Source: Pokkaliibacter sp. MBI-7 (GTDB taxonomy: Bacteria; Pseudomonadota; Gammaproteobacteria; Pseudomonadales; Balneatricaceae). Taken from it: 64,000 bases of DNA. Location of the stretch: contig NZ_JARVTG010000001.1 in assembly GCF_029846635.1 (NCBI RefSeq), forward strand, positions 1,518,501-1,582,500, written 5' to 3'. Under the pieces are notes generated by a model. The model was given only the letters and a program-made list of their open reading frames with translations. It was not told the DNA's origin and did no database searches. A program made the position numbers and the translations under genes. Below are positions 9,449-18,473 of the stretch, one piece after another; position 1 is the first letter of the stretch, and each line of letters starts with the position of its first letter.

Positions 9449-10312
9449 ATGGACATAGAACTTCTTAAAACCTTTTTGGAGGTTTGTAAAACCCGCCACT
9501 TCGGCCGGGCTGCGGACAATCTGTTTCTCACCCAGTCGGCTGTCAGTGCGCGCATCCGTCAACTGGAAACCTTGCTCAGCAGTGAACTGTTCAGCCGTCA
9601 GCGCAACAACATCCAGCTGACGGCGGCGGGCGAACGTCTGCTGCTGCACGCTGACAGCGTACTTGCCGCCTGGGAAAGAGCACGGCAGGACGTCGCCCTG
9701 CATAATCGCCATACCGTCAGCCTGACGCTAGCCAGCACCCCTGGTCTGTGGGACACCTTGCTGCAGACCGGGATCAGCGCGATTCATCAGCGCCTGTCAG
9801 ATCTGGTGCTGCGAGCCGATATTCACAGTGGTGATGTGCTGGTGCGGAAGCTGCTTGAACGCACCCTCGATATTGCTCTGCTTTATGACCCGCCCAAAGC
9901 ACAGGAACTGGTATCCGTGCCGCTGACCAGCCTGGAGCTGATGCTGGTTTCCAGCCTGCCAGACCAGACCCCCAGCCAGGCCCAGCAACACGGCTACATC
10001 ATGGTTGACTGGGGGACAGCATTTCAGATCAGCCATGATCAGCACTTTAACTCCCCTACGCCGCCATGGCTGCATACCAGCCATAGCAGGATGGCACTGG
10101 ACCTGATTTTGTCGCAGGGTGGCTGCAGTTATCTGCCCCGTCGACTGGTCAAACCCTGGCTGGCTGAACAAAAACTTTTTGCAGTTGAGGGCAGTCCCCG
10201 TTTCAAACGGGACGTTTATGGTGTATATCATGCCAGCGCGGCGTATCAGGAGCAGATCAGTGAAGTGATGGGAATCCTGCTGCAAAGCGCACGTCAAAGC
10301 GAGCAGAGCTAG
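9449..10312 (+). CDS. hdfR: LysR-family regulator HdfR
   Basis: 287 residues. The N-terminal helix-turn-helix is nearly identical in pattern to E. coli HdfR: MD-ELLKTFLEV, RHFGRAA, LTQSAVS-RIRQLE, RNNI-LTAAGE. The C-terminal LysR effector domain is shorter in similarity. HdfR represses flhDC and affects other genes in enterics; in this organism the targets are unknown. The neighbour maoP is also HdfR's neighbour in E. coli, which strengthens the name. Here both genes point the same way. No strong ribosome binding site precedes the ATG at 9449. Confidence 0.87.
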   Translation: MDIELLKTFLEVCKTRHFGRAADNLFLTQSAVSARIRQLETLLSSELFSRQRNNIQLTAAGERLLLHADSVLAAWERARQDVALHNRHTVSLTLASTPGLWDTLLQTGISAIHQRLSDLVLRADIHSGDVLVRKLLERTLDIALLYDPPKAQELVSVPLTSLELMLVSSLPDQTPSQAQQHGYIMVDWGTAFQISHDQHFNSPTPPWLHTSHSRMALDLILSQGGCSYLPRRLVKPWLAEQKLFAVEGSPRFKRDVYGVYHASAAYQEQISEVMGILLQSARQSEQS

Positions 10313-10471
10313 GTGGAGGAAGCGCGCATCAACAAAAATTATTTATTGATAAAATAAAAAATTTTCGTTGTACTGCCCTCAAGCCATCTTGGACAATCGC
10401 CGCAAAATTACAGGGTGGCCTCAATGTCAAGAGGCTAAACAGTATTAGCACGCTGGTATTGCAAAGGTCCC

Positions 10472-10831
10472 ATGAATAAAGATCGTCAATATTTTCTGAA
10501 AAAGTCCTTCTTTGATGACGAGCATTATCCATACGGGCTGGATAGCTCTGGTGATTTTTCCATCAAAGAAGCCAAACTCATCACTCAGTACGGCAACCTG
10601 GCGCGCGCTCTGATGGACGGCAGACTGTCGCCTGAGAACAGCGAAGATAAGGATCTGCTGGCCATCTGCCGTAACGAGAAAGTGCCCACTACCGACCTGG
10701 AAAAGGCCTGGGCCAAGTACCTGACCAAGATCAATGAAGACGGCTACATTGCTTCAATGAGCCTGTCGACCGTACGTGATGGCGAAGAGACCGACTTCTC
10801 TGAAGGCGGTAGCGATTACGACGACGATTGA
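10472..10831 (+). CDS. maoP: MaoP (DUF413), macrodomain Ori organisation protein
   Basis: 119 residues, small and acidic at the C-terminus (tail rich in Asp/Glu). The DUF413 core FFDDEHYPYG, ISKHGxL-like ITQYGNLARAL and WAKYL are recognisable. In E. coli MaoP, acting with the DNA site maoS, constrains DNA mobility in the Ori macrodomain. ATG at 10472 has AAGG just upstream. The 159-bp upstream gap is AT-rich (10335-10375) and probably holds its promoter. A perfect-stem terminator follows. The presence of maoP fits a location fairly near the replication origin, but this cannot be shown here. Confidence 0.88.
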   Translation: MNKDRQYFLKKSFFDDEHYPYGLDSSGDFSIKEAKLITQYGNLARALMDGRLSPENSEDKDLLAICRNEKVPTTDLEKAWAKYLTKINEDGYIASMSLSTVRDGEETDFSEGGSDYDDD

Positions 10832-10856
10832 TCGCTGATATCGCGAACCCGATATG

Positions 10857-10888
10857 ACAACGCCCGCACATGCGGGCGTTGTTGTTTT
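10857..10888 (+). terminator. Rho-independent terminator after maoP
   Basis: Perfect 11-bp stem (10857-10867 with 10872-10882), tetraloop ACAT, GC-rich core, followed by a T-rich tail TGTTTT. It starts 26 bases after the maoP stop. Confidence 0.85.
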
Positions 10889-10935
10889 GGCAGGCACTCA
10901 CCGGCCAGCAGCAGGTGAGCTCCCGGGTTTCAGGC

Positions 10936-12132
10936 TTACAGTGCTGGCAAGACGCGGAAGATCATCGACTTGAGATAGTCTGTTTCACTGATCATGGCAT
11001 GTATCGGGTGATCGGCACCCTGTCCGCCCTGCTCAAGCAAGGTGACATGACGCTCCAGCGTACGGCCACAGCTTCTGACCACATCCAGCAAGCGCTCACG
11101 CTGCAGATGCATTGAGCAGGATGCCGATACCAGCAGGCCGTCCTTTTCCAGCAGACGCATGGCCAGCTGATTGGCGCGCTGATACGCCTGCTCACCTTTA
11201 GCTACATCCTTACGACGCTGAATAAAGGCAGGTGGATCCAGAATGACCATATCGAAACGCTGCTTCTCGGCCACCATGGCCTTCAGCGCATCAAACGCAT
11301 CGGACTTGAGGGCACTGACTTTACCTTCCACGCCGTTGCGACGGGCGTTAGCGTTGATATGGTCAATGGCAAACTGCGATACGTCGATACAGGTCACTGA
11401 CTCTGCACCGGCAGCAGCAGCCTGCACCCCCCAGCCACCGACATAACTGAAAACATCCAGTACCCGCAGGCCCTTGGCATAGTGCTGTACGCGCGCGCGG
11501 TTCATGCGGTGGTCATAGAACCAGCCAGTTTTTTGCCCTTCCCGCACAGGCGCCGCAAACTCGACGCCATTTTCACGCAGTATCACTTCGTCAGGCACAC
11601 TGCCCCAGGCTTCACTGACGTATTCATCCAAGCCTTCCACCGCGCGCATCTTGCCATCATTCTTGAACAGGATACCGGCAGGCTTCAGCACCTGGCACAG
11701 AGCCGCCACGATCTCATCTTTGACGAGCTCCATACCCGCAGTAGAAATCTGCACTACGAGATAATCACCAAAGCGATCCACCACCAGCCCTGACAGGCCA
11801 TCAGCCTCACCGAAGACCAGACGATAGTAGGGCTCAGCAAATGCACGCTGACGCAGTGACAACGCCTGGTTCAGACGATGGACCAGCAGTGACTTGTTTA
11901 GCTGCAGGGACAGATCGCGGCTGACCAGGCGGGCACAGATCAGGGTATTGGGGTTGACGTAGGCGATGCCCAGCGGCTTACCTACTGCACTCTCAACCAC
12001 TACCTGTTCACCAGGCTGAAAACCTTTAAGTGGCGTGACAGCAATATCGACCTCATTGCTGTAAATCCACAAATGACCACCACGCAAGCGCCGATCGGCT
12101 TTGGCTTGCAAACGCAGAACGGGCAGGTTCAT
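10936..12132 (-). CDS. rlmI: 23S rRNA m5C1962 methyltransferase RlmI
   Basis: 398 residues against 396 in E. coli. N-terminal PUA domain (RRLRGGHLWIYSNEV), a central EEHGI-type domain, then a Rossmann methyltransferase with motif I in VLDVFSYVGGWG, the DPPAF motif, and the SASCSMHL motif with the catalytic Cys region. The enzyme uses SAM to methylate C1962 of 23S rRNA. ATG at 12132 matches the family start MNLPVLRLQAKADRR. In-frame upstream codons up to 12294 are judged non-coding. It is convergent with maoP and divergent from the HDOD gene. Confidence 0.9.
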   Translation of the reverse strand: MNLPVLRLQAKADRRLRGGHLWIYSNEVDIAVTPLKGFQPGEQVVVESAVGKPLGIAYVNPNTLICARLVSRDLSLQLNKSLLVHRLNQALSLRQRAFAEPYYRLVFGEADGLSGLVVDRFGDYLVVQISTAGMELVKDEIVAALCQVLKPAGILFKNDGKMRAVEGLDEYVSEAWGSVPDEVILRENGVEFAAPVREGQKTGWFYDHRMNRARVQHYAKGLRVLDVFSYVGGWGVQAAAAGAESVTCIDVSQFAIDHINANARRNGVEGKVSALKSDAFDALKAMVAEKQRFDMVILDPPAFIQRRKDVAKGEQAYQRANQLAMRLLEKDGLLVSASCSMHLQRERLLDVVRSCGRTLERHVTLLEQGGQGADHPIHAMISETDYLKSMIFRVLPAL

Positions 12133-12362
12133 AACTGACCTCTTACTACCGAACCAAAAGGCAGCATTATAACGAGAAACCCCGGTGGTATTGGTATAAA
12201 TCCAGTGAGATAAAATCAGTGTGGTACTGAGGTTCAGCTCAGCAAAGATTGATCTGGATCCAGCGGGCGACATCGAAAATGACATTTTAGTCACCCTTGC
12301 TCTTAAGAGACTATCGCCATCTGGGCTATACTTGTCGCGCTGTAGTTCAGGAAGCCACTACC

Positions 12363-13241
12363 ATGTCCGATGCATCGAACGCCCTGTCAGAAAGCGATAT
12401 CGCCAAGACCCTGCAAGGCATCTCCATTCCCCCCCAGCCCCAGGTATTGGTGGATCTCCATCTGGAGTGCGCCCAGCCCGAGCCCCGGGTGGGAGAGATC
12501 ATCGACATCATCAGTACGGATGTCGGCCTGTCAGCTGCCGTATTGAAGACCGTCAATTCGCCCTTTTTTGGCCTGCGCCGCAAAGTCTCAACGGTACAAC
12601 ATGCCGTTGCCATGCTCGGCCTGCAGAATGCCATCAACGTCGCCAATGCCCTGGCTCTGCGCGAAACCATGCGCAGCGATGACAACCCGGCCTTACAGCG
12701 CTTCTGGGATACCGCGCAGGACATCGCTCTGGCCTGTATCACGCTGGCACGTGAACTGAACTTTTCTACCCCCGAAGAAGCCTACACCCTTGGTCTTTTC
12801 CACAATGTGGGCGTGCCACTGATGCTGATGCGCTTCAAGGACTACCGTGCAGTGATGTCAGTCGGCTACAAGAAAGGCGCGATTACCCGGGTGGAGGACC
12901 AGTTCCTCAAGACCAACCACGCAACGGTTGGCTACTATATGGCCAGAGTCTGGCACCTGCCGGATGATCTTGCCGAAACCATCCTGCAGCATCATGATCT
13001 GGCAGAAATCTTTGAAGGACCGGCCAACAACAGCAAGCGTCGCACCCTGATAGCCATTCTCAAAGTAGCCGAACATGTCTGCGGACTCTATCGCATTCTT
13101 GGCAATCAACAGGTCGATAATGAGTGGCTGCAGTATCGCGATGCAATTCTGGAACAGCTGCACATTGACGAGGACGAACTGGCCAATCTGACCGAGCGCC
13201 TTAATGACATGGGCCTGCGTAGCGATAACTATCAGTGGTAA
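12363..13241 (+). CDS. HDOD-domain signal transduction protein
   Basis: 292 residues, almost all one HDOD domain (HD-related output domain): ISIPPQP near the start, then IIDIISTDVGLSAAVLKTVNSPFFG and a central LGLFHNVGVPL where the His-Asp pair of true HD phosphohydrolases is replaced by HN, as expected for HDOD. Such proteins act in regulatory networks, often linked to c-di-GMP or two-component systems, without known catalysis. Start at 12363 is supported by AGGAAG eight bases upstream. It stands alone. Confidence 0.88.
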   Translation: MSDASNALSESDIAKTLQGISIPPQPQVLVDLHLECAQPEPRVGEIIDIISTDVGLSAAVLKTVNSPFFGLRRKVSTVQHAVAMLGLQNAINVANALALRETMRSDDNPALQRFWDTAQDIALACITLARELNFSTPEEAYTLGLFHNVGVPLMLMRFKDYRAVMSVGYKKGAITRVEDQFLKTNHATVGYYMARVWHLPDDLAETILQHHDLAEIFEGPANNSKRRTLIAILKVAEHVCGLYRILGNQQVDNEWLQYRDAILEQLHIDEDELANLTERLNDMGLRSDNYQW

Positions 13242-13279
13242 CCACGACACACTATCTCAGATAGCAGAACCTGAAACGA

Positions 13280-13304
13280 CCAGAGCCGGGAATACCGGCT
13301 CTGG
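13280..13304. terminator. Hairpin between convergent HDOD gene and gcvH
   Basis: Perfect 10-bp stem (13280-13289 with 13295-13304) and a 5-nt loop. No clear T-tract on either side, so it is a possible bidirectional terminator or an RNA-stabilising hairpin. Confidence 0.55.
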
Positions 13305-13342
13305 ATAGACTAGACAGTCTGGACAAATACCTGAAAGAGAGG

Positions 13343-13735
13343 TTATTCCTCTTCCTCACACAACTCTGCGTAAGCTTCGGCATCCATCAGGTCTTCCAGC
13401 TCATCAGGATCAGTCGGGCGCAGACGGAAGATCCAGCCTGCGCCGTAGGGATCCTGATTGACCAGCTCCGGCGCATCTGCCAGCGCGGTATTTACTTCCA
13501 CCACGTCACCAGACAGGGGAGAGTAAATATCTGAAGCAGCCTTTACTGACTCCACGACACCTGCCTCTTCGCCACTGGCCAGAGAGGTCTCTTCTTCGGG
13601 CACTTCTACATACACGACATCACCCAACAACTCCTGGGCGTGATCGGTAATACCGATGGTGACGGTGCCATCATCTTCGGTACGAATCCACTCGTGGGTA
13701 CTAACATATTTGAGCTCGCTGGGAATCTGGCTCAT
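13343..13735 (-). CDS. gcvH: Glycine cleavage system H protein
   Basis: 130 residues. Lipoyl domain with the lipoylation Lys in ESVKAASD and the family pattern YT-THEW-like start (YVSTHEWIR). GcvH shuttles the aminomethyl group on its lipoyl arm between GcvP, GcvT and lipoamide dehydrogenase. The start has AGAGGAAA upstream. The gene sits 25 bp behind ubiI on the same strand and should be the last gene of that operon. gcvT and gcvP, usual partners, are not in the window. Confidence 0.96.
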   Translation of the reverse strand: MSQIPSELKYVSTHEWIRTEDDGTVTIGITDHAQELLGDVVYVEVPEEETSLASGEEAGVVESVKAASDIYSPLSGDVVEVNTALADAPELVNQDPYGAGWIFRLRPTDPDELEDLMDAEAYAELCEEEE

Positions 13736-13760
13736 TTCAACTTTTCCTCTTCAAACCACT

Positions 13761-14978
13761 TCAGATTGCCGGCACGCCCATGGCCCGTGCGGCCAGCTGG
13801 CGTTTCAGCAAAGGTAGACCATCTACCCAGGAAAGACCAAGATTGCGCATCAGGGTCAAACCGGGATCCTTATTACCAAATAACGCTTTGAAACCGCTCA
13901 TACCCGCCATGGTCATCCAGTTGTCCCCCTTGCGGGCACGCTGATAGGCCTTGAGCCAACGCTCTGCCGCCGGTGACTGACCACGCTGACGTGCCTGCGC
14001 GAGTTGTTGCAATAATGCTGCCACGTCCTTGAAGCCCAGATTGACACCCTGCCCAGCCAGCGGATGAATAGTGTGAGCGGCATCGCCCACCACCACCACA
14101 CCGTCACTGTAATACTGCCAGGCATGACGCATCTTCAGCACAAAACTACTGCGTTCGCTGACCGCTTCGATACGGCCGAGACGATGTTCGCTGGCTTCGG
14201 TCAGGGCAGCACAAAATCCATCGTCGTCGAGTTTAAGCAGGGCTCTGGCATGGTCCGCTTCCGTGGACCAGACAATCGAGCAGCGCTGCGGGTGATCCAA
14301 TGGCAGTAACGCCAGCGGACCATCAGGCATAAAACGTTGCCATGCCGTCTGCTGGTGCGGCAGGGCTGTGGCAACGGTGGCGACAATAGCATGATGGCCG
14401 TAATCGCGCTCACACTGGGTCAGGCCCGCCAGTTGCCGGATGCGGGACTGAGCCCCATCAGCACCGACAACCAGCTTAGCGGTCAGCTGCTCACCATCAT
14501 CCAGTGCCACCACGCGCTGACCATCACGCAGCAACGACAGTGCCCGCACGCGCCGCTGCGCAAAACAGACAACCTCGCTGCGTGCCACTGCTTCATGCAG
14601 TGCCGCCAGGGTGACGCGGTTCTCGACAATATGTCCCAGTTCAGCCCAGTGCATTTCGGCTGCAGAAAAACGGATATGCCCGACCCCCGCAGCATCCCAT
14701 ACCTGCATATGCTGATAGGGACTCACCCTTTGAGCCTGCATCAGTGGCCAGATGCCGAGACTGACCAGTAACTGCCGGCTGGCTTCTGTCAGCGCACTGA
14801 CGCGCAGATCATAGTCACCCACACCCTGCCCCTGCTCGACCGCAAGGCTGAGTGGCATGGGCACAGCGTCCACCAGCGCCACATGCCAGCCCTGGCGACT
14901 GGCCCCTACGGCCAGAGCAGCACCGACCATGCCGGCACCGGCGATAATCAGATCAAAATGCTGAGTTGAAGCAGACAT
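13761..14978 (-). CDS. ubiI: Ubiquinone biosynthesis FAD-dependent hydroxylase, UbiI/VisC type
   Basis: 405 residues. UbiH/UbiF/VisC-family flavoprotein monooxygenase: N-terminal GAGMVGAALA nucleotide-binding motif, a DG motif in LVVGADGAQSRIR, and the second FAD motif VVVGDAAHTIHPLAGQG. It hydroxylates the polyprenylated ring at C5 in ubiquinone synthesis, using O2 and NAD(P)H. It lies 12 bp behind ubiH in the conserved ygfB-pepP-ubiH-ubiI order, which is the main reason to call it UbiI rather than UbiF. Confidence 0.88.
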   Translation of the reverse strand: MSASTQHFDLIIAGAGMVGAALAVGASRQGWHVALVDAVPMPLSLAVEQGQGVGDYDLRVSALTEASRQLLVSLGIWPLMQAQRVSPYQHMQVWDAAGVGHIRFSAAEMHWAELGHIVENRVTLAALHEAVARSEVVCFAQRRVRALSLLRDGQRVVALDDGEQLTAKLVVGADGAQSRIRQLAGLTQCERDYGHHAIVATVATALPHQQTAWQRFMPDGPLALLPLDHPQRCSIVWSTEADHARALLKLDDDGFCAALTEASEHRLGRIEAVSERSSFVLKMRHAWQYYSDGVVVVGDAAHTIHPLAGQGVNLGFKDVAALLQQLAQARQRGQSPAAERWLKAYQRARKGDNWMTMAGMSGFKALFGNKDPGLTLMRNLGLSWVDGLPLLKRQLAARAMGVPAI

Positions 14979-14990
14979 CGGATAACTCCA

Positions 14991-16268
14991 TCAGGCGCCA
15001 TGCAGACGCGCCCGCGTGCCGTCCAGTCCCATGGCAGCGCGTGCCAGACGATGACGTGCAGGGGCAAACATGTTCAGGCCCACCAATCCCAGATCACGCA
15101 CCAGTTGCACTGGGAAGCGGGGTTCAGCAAAGACCTTCATAACTTTGTCGCTGAAAGCGATGGTACGCATCTGATCCTGACGACGTTGCTCGACAAATGC
15201 ATTGAGATGAGTCAGCTGCCCCAGATCTTCGCCTTGCTGATGCAGCTGTCCAAGGCGCTCGGCCAGATCAGCCACACCACGCAAGGCCAGGTTGTAGCCC
15301 TGTCCGGCAATCGGGTGCAGGGCGTGCGCTGCATTACCCAACACCACCAGACGACTGCGGACCTGCTCCCGGGCCTGCTTCAGCGCCAGAGGATAACAAT
15401 AACGCTCACCGATACGACTGAAACGCCCGAGGCGGTAACCGAAGACCTGCTGAACTTCTTTGAGGAGGGTCGCATCATCCCAGTCCATGCGTTCACCGAT
15501 CAGCTCATCCGGCGTGGTCCACACCAGCGCGCAGCGATGACTGCCGTCATCACTGTCAGTTAGCGGCAGCAGAGCAAGGGGGCCTTCAGCGGTGAATCGC
15601 TCAAAGGCGACCCCGGCATGAGCCTTGCCCGGTGTCAGGGTGCTGACCAAAGCAAACTGGTTGTAGGGAGCTTCCTGATAATCAAGACTCAGCTGCTCGC
15701 TGAGGCTGGAACGCCCGCCCTCTGCCAGTACCACCAGAGCTGTACTCAGTTGCTGTTGCTGATCCTGATAATGGATAGTGACCTGCGCCCGTTCAGCAGC
15801 CATAGTGATGGCGGTCACTTCCGCCGGGCACAGCCAGCTGATCGCCTCACCACCCTGTTGCTGCAGGTGGCTGAGCAGCACGCGGCCAATCCAGTGGTTC
15901 TCCACAACATAGCCCAGAGCCGCCACACCCTCTTCGGCAGCATGCAATCGGGTAGTGCCAAAATGACCACGGTCAGACACATGAATATGTTCAATGGCGC
16001 AGACACGCTCGCTCAATGCCTGCCATACCCCCATCTCCTCATAGATCAGCCGGGTACCATAAGACAGTGCTGTGCCGCGCGCATCATAGCTCGGCTGATA
16101 AGGCTCGCTGGCCAAAGAGGGTAAGGGAACGGCCTCCACCACAGCAATACGCATGCCATGGCGTTTGGCTATAGGCAGCAGAGCACAAGCCAGACTGGCC
16201 CCCACCAGGCCACCGCCGACGATAATCACATCGAAATGCTGTACTTCACTGTTCATACTGCCTGCCAT
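14991..16268 (-). CDS. ubiH: 2-octaprenyl-6-methoxyphenyl hydroxylase UbiH
   Basis: 425 residues. GGGLVGASLACAL at the N-terminus, the UbiH-typical SYDARGTALSYGT stretch, LVVLAEGGRSS in place of the DG motif, and LGNAAHALHPIAGQGYNLALR for FAD ribityl binding. It hydroxylates C1 of the ubiquinone precursor. The ATG at 16268 overlaps the pepP stop as TGATG; an ATG at 16256 with AGG upstream is an alternative. Both forms place the glycine motif within the first 25 residues. Confidence 0.9.
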   Translation of the reverse strand: MAGSMNSEVQHFDVIIVGGGLVGASLACALLPIAKRHGMRIAVVEAVPLPSLASEPYQPSYDARGTALSYGTRLIYEEMGVWQALSERVCAIEHIHVSDRGHFGTTRLHAAEEGVAALGYVVENHWIGRVLLSHLQQQGGEAISWLCPAEVTAITMAAERAQVTIHYQDQQQQLSTALVVLAEGGRSSLSEQLSLDYQEAPYNQFALVSTLTPGKAHAGVAFERFTAEGPLALLPLTDSDDGSHRCALVWTTPDELIGERMDWDDATLLKEVQQVFGYRLGRFSRIGERYCYPLALKQAREQVRSRLVVLGNAAHALHPIAGQGYNLALRGVADLAERLGQLHQQGEDLGQLTHLNAFVEQRRQDQMRTIAFSDKVMKVFAEPRFPVQLVRDLGLVGLNMFAPARHRLARAAMGLDGTRARLHGA

Positions 16269-17608
16269 CAGCCTCGCGCCTCTGCCATCAGTGCCTCTGC
16301 CATCAGTGCCTCGATCTCAGCGACCGTCTTGGGAGCCAGTGCCGTCAGAACTTCAGGCTCCGCATCCGTGACCAGTACATTATCTTCTATGCGAATGCCG
16401 ATACCACGCCAGCGCTCTTCAACCCTGGTATTTGCCGGATTGATATAGATCCCGGGCTCAATGGTCGTCACCATGCCGGGCTGCAGGGCCCGCCACCGCT
16501 CCTGCTGGCGATAACTGCCGACGTCATGAACATCCATACCCAGCCAGTGGCCAATACGATGCATGTAGAAATCACGATAAGCACCCTGCTCAATCAGGCC
16601 ATCGACACTACCTTGCAGTATCCCCAGATCGACCAGACCCTGCGTAAGAATGTTTACCGACACGTCGTGCAACTGATCAAAGCCCACACCACTGCGGGAC
16701 TGTTCAATACAGGCCAGCTCCGCTGCCAGCACGATGTCATAGACAGCGCGCTGTTCAGCTGAAAAACGGCCATTGACCGGGAAGGTACGCGTCACATCAC
16801 CCGCGTAGTAGTCAAGTTCACAACCCGCGTCGATCAGCACCAGATCACCGTCTCGCAGACGCTGATCATTATTGATGTAATGCAACACACAGGCATTGGC
16901 ACCACCACCGACAATACTGCCGTAGGCGGGCCAGCGACTGCCGTGACGAGAAAACTCGTGCAGAATTTCCCCTTCCAGCTGGTATTCCCACATCCCCGGC
17001 TGACACACCGTCATGGCACGGCGATGGCCAAGCGCGGTAATACGCCCGGCTTCACGTATCTGCTGCTGTTCAGCGGGGGTTTTAAATAAGCGCATCTCAT
17101 GCAGCACATCATCCAGTTGCCGCACTTGTGCAGGGGCCTGAACACCGCTGCGGGCCTGACGTCGGGTGCTCGTCAGCCATTGGCCGATGCGTTGCACCAC
17201 GGAGTCGCGACTGTCAAAGCTATAGAACAGCTGTTGTCTGCCGGCCAGCAGCTGCGGCAGCTGCTGATCCAGTTCATCGACGTTGAAGGCCTGATCGGCA
17301 CCATAGCGGGCCATACAGCCCTCAGGGCCTGCTCGATAGCCTTCCCAGATCTCCATGGCCGGATCACGAGGCTGGCAGAACATCACCACCTCGCCTTCAC
17401 CGCGCCCCGGTACCAGCACCAGCCAGGCGGATGGCTCAGCAAATCCGGTCAGATAATAAAAATCGCTATCCTGACGGAAATAGTATTCAACGTCACGGTT
17501 ACGCGGGCTCAGCTCGGCGCCAGCAACAATGGCGATGCTACCTTCGGGCAGCGTGTCGAGCAGGCGACGGCGGCGACTGGCGTATTCGGCAAGGGGAAGT
17601 GTCTGCAT
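16268..17608 (-). CDS. pepP: Xaa-Pro aminopeptidase PepP
   Basis: 446 residues. N-terminal AMP_N domain, then a pita-bread metallopeptidase domain. Metal ligands are visible: Asp in LIDAGCELDYYAGD, His in HRIGHWLGMDVHD, Glu in TIEPGIYI, and Glu in GIRIEDN. The enzyme releases N-terminal residues preceding proline. It is second in the ygfB-pepP-ubiH-ubiI operon. The last 15 residues contain a duplicated ALMAE unit from a 15-bp tandem repeat, beyond the conserved fold. Confidence 0.94.
   Translation of the reverse strand: MQTLPLAEYASRRRRLLDTLPEGSIAIVAGAELSPRNRDVEYYFRQDSDFYYLTGFAEPSAWLVLVPGRGEGEVVMFCQPRDPAMEIWEGYRAGPEGCMARYGADQAFNVDELDQQLPQLLAGRQQLFYSFDSRDSVVQRIGQWLTSTRRQARSGVQAPAQVRQLDDVLHEMRLFKTPAEQQQIREAGRITALGHRRAMTVCQPGMWEYQLEGEILHEFSRHGSRWPAYGSIVGGGANACVLHYINNDQRLRDGDLVLIDAGCELDYYAGDVTRTFPVNGRFSAEQRAVYDIVLAAELACIEQSRSGVGFDQLHDVSVNILTQGLVDLGILQGSVDGLIEQGAYRDFYMHRIGHWLGMDVHDVGSYRQQERWRALQPGMVTTIEPGIYINPANTRVEERWRGIGIRIEDNVLVTDAEPEVLTALAPKTVAEIEALMAEALMAEARG
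16278..16307. repeat. 15-bp tandem repeat in the 3' end of pepP
   Basis: Two perfect copies of GCCTCTGCCATCAGT (16278-16292 and 16293-16307), with the first bases of a third. In frame, each unit adds five residues (ALMAE) to the PepP tail, so copy-number change would not shift the frame. Confidence 0.85.
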
Positions 17609-17660
17609 AGATGGTCCCTGATGCGGCCAGCAGCCATCAGGCTGCCAGCGAATGATCCAC

Positions 17661-18239
17661 TCAGTGCAAGGTGCGGTTGGGGTTGACCGGTTGCTCCTGC
17701 TGGTTACAGGCAGTAAATAGCATGATGGCCACCACCCGCACGTACTCCAGCAATTCCATCAGGTCAGCCTCGTCGGACTCCTGTTCCTCCAGGGCCATAT
17801 CGCTCAACTGGGTGAAACGACTGAGGTCCTGAATCGACTCACGCGCATCCTCATCCAGATTTTCATCCACCTGACCACCGCCCATGCCATAGCCGTGCAG
17901 AAAACCATAGCACCAGCTACCAAGGGCCTGTGACCGCTGCGCAACGGCATAGTCGTCATCAGGCACGATCAGGGTGAACTCGAAAACACCTTCCTCCAGC
18001 TGACGCAGGGTGACATCGTAAAGCTGCGCCAGAGCCGTTTTCGACTGCGCAGACTCGGGGACATCAATATCCAGCAACTGAGCAGACTGCTTGAGCCAGT
18101 CATCAGTACTCCAGCGTCGCCCGGCTGTCAGGAAACCGCAGAGAGTGCCATGCAATTCAGAGGGAGAGCCCAGAGCACCAATCTGAATGAACAGATTACT
18201 CAAGGAGTCAAAATCAGGTAACGCGGTGGACGAGGACAT
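17661..18239 (-). CDS. ygfB: UPF0149 family protein YgfB
   Basis: 192 residues, exactly the usual length. Typical features: SELHGTLCGFL near residue 30, W and acidic helices, and GYGM followed by a C-terminal VRVVAIMLF segment. The fold is all-helical. In P. aeruginosa a YgfB homologue modulates AmpDh3 expression, but a general function is not established. It is the first gene of the pepP-ubiH-ubiI-gcvH run. ATG at 18239. The group II intron begins 96 bp upstream of this start. Confidence 0.9.
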   Translation of the reverse strand: MSSSTALPDFDSLSNLFIQIGALGSPSELHGTLCGFLTAGRRWSTDDWLKQSAQLLDIDVPESAQSKTALAQLYDVTLRQLEEGVFEFTLIVPDDDYAVAQRSQALGSWCYGFLHGYGMGGGQVDENLDEDARESIQDLSRFTQLSDMALEEQESDEADLMELLEYVRVVAIMLFTACNQQEQPVNPNRTLH

Positions 18240-18473
18240 GAATACGCTCTGCCTGGACGGTGCATGGAGTCCCGCCAACGGGGACAACAAAGACTTATGC
18301 AAATTTGATACAGGTCCACTATCATACTACTGCCGGTGCGACACGTGTAGCGTGTCCTCTTGATACCCACAACCAGCTCCGGCAGGTGGGGGCAGCTCGT
18401 TGAGCTGTTGTCTGAAGAGACAGGAGCACTGGTAGTTACTTCGGCTATCAGGGCGCTGCCAGTGGGCAGTGCT

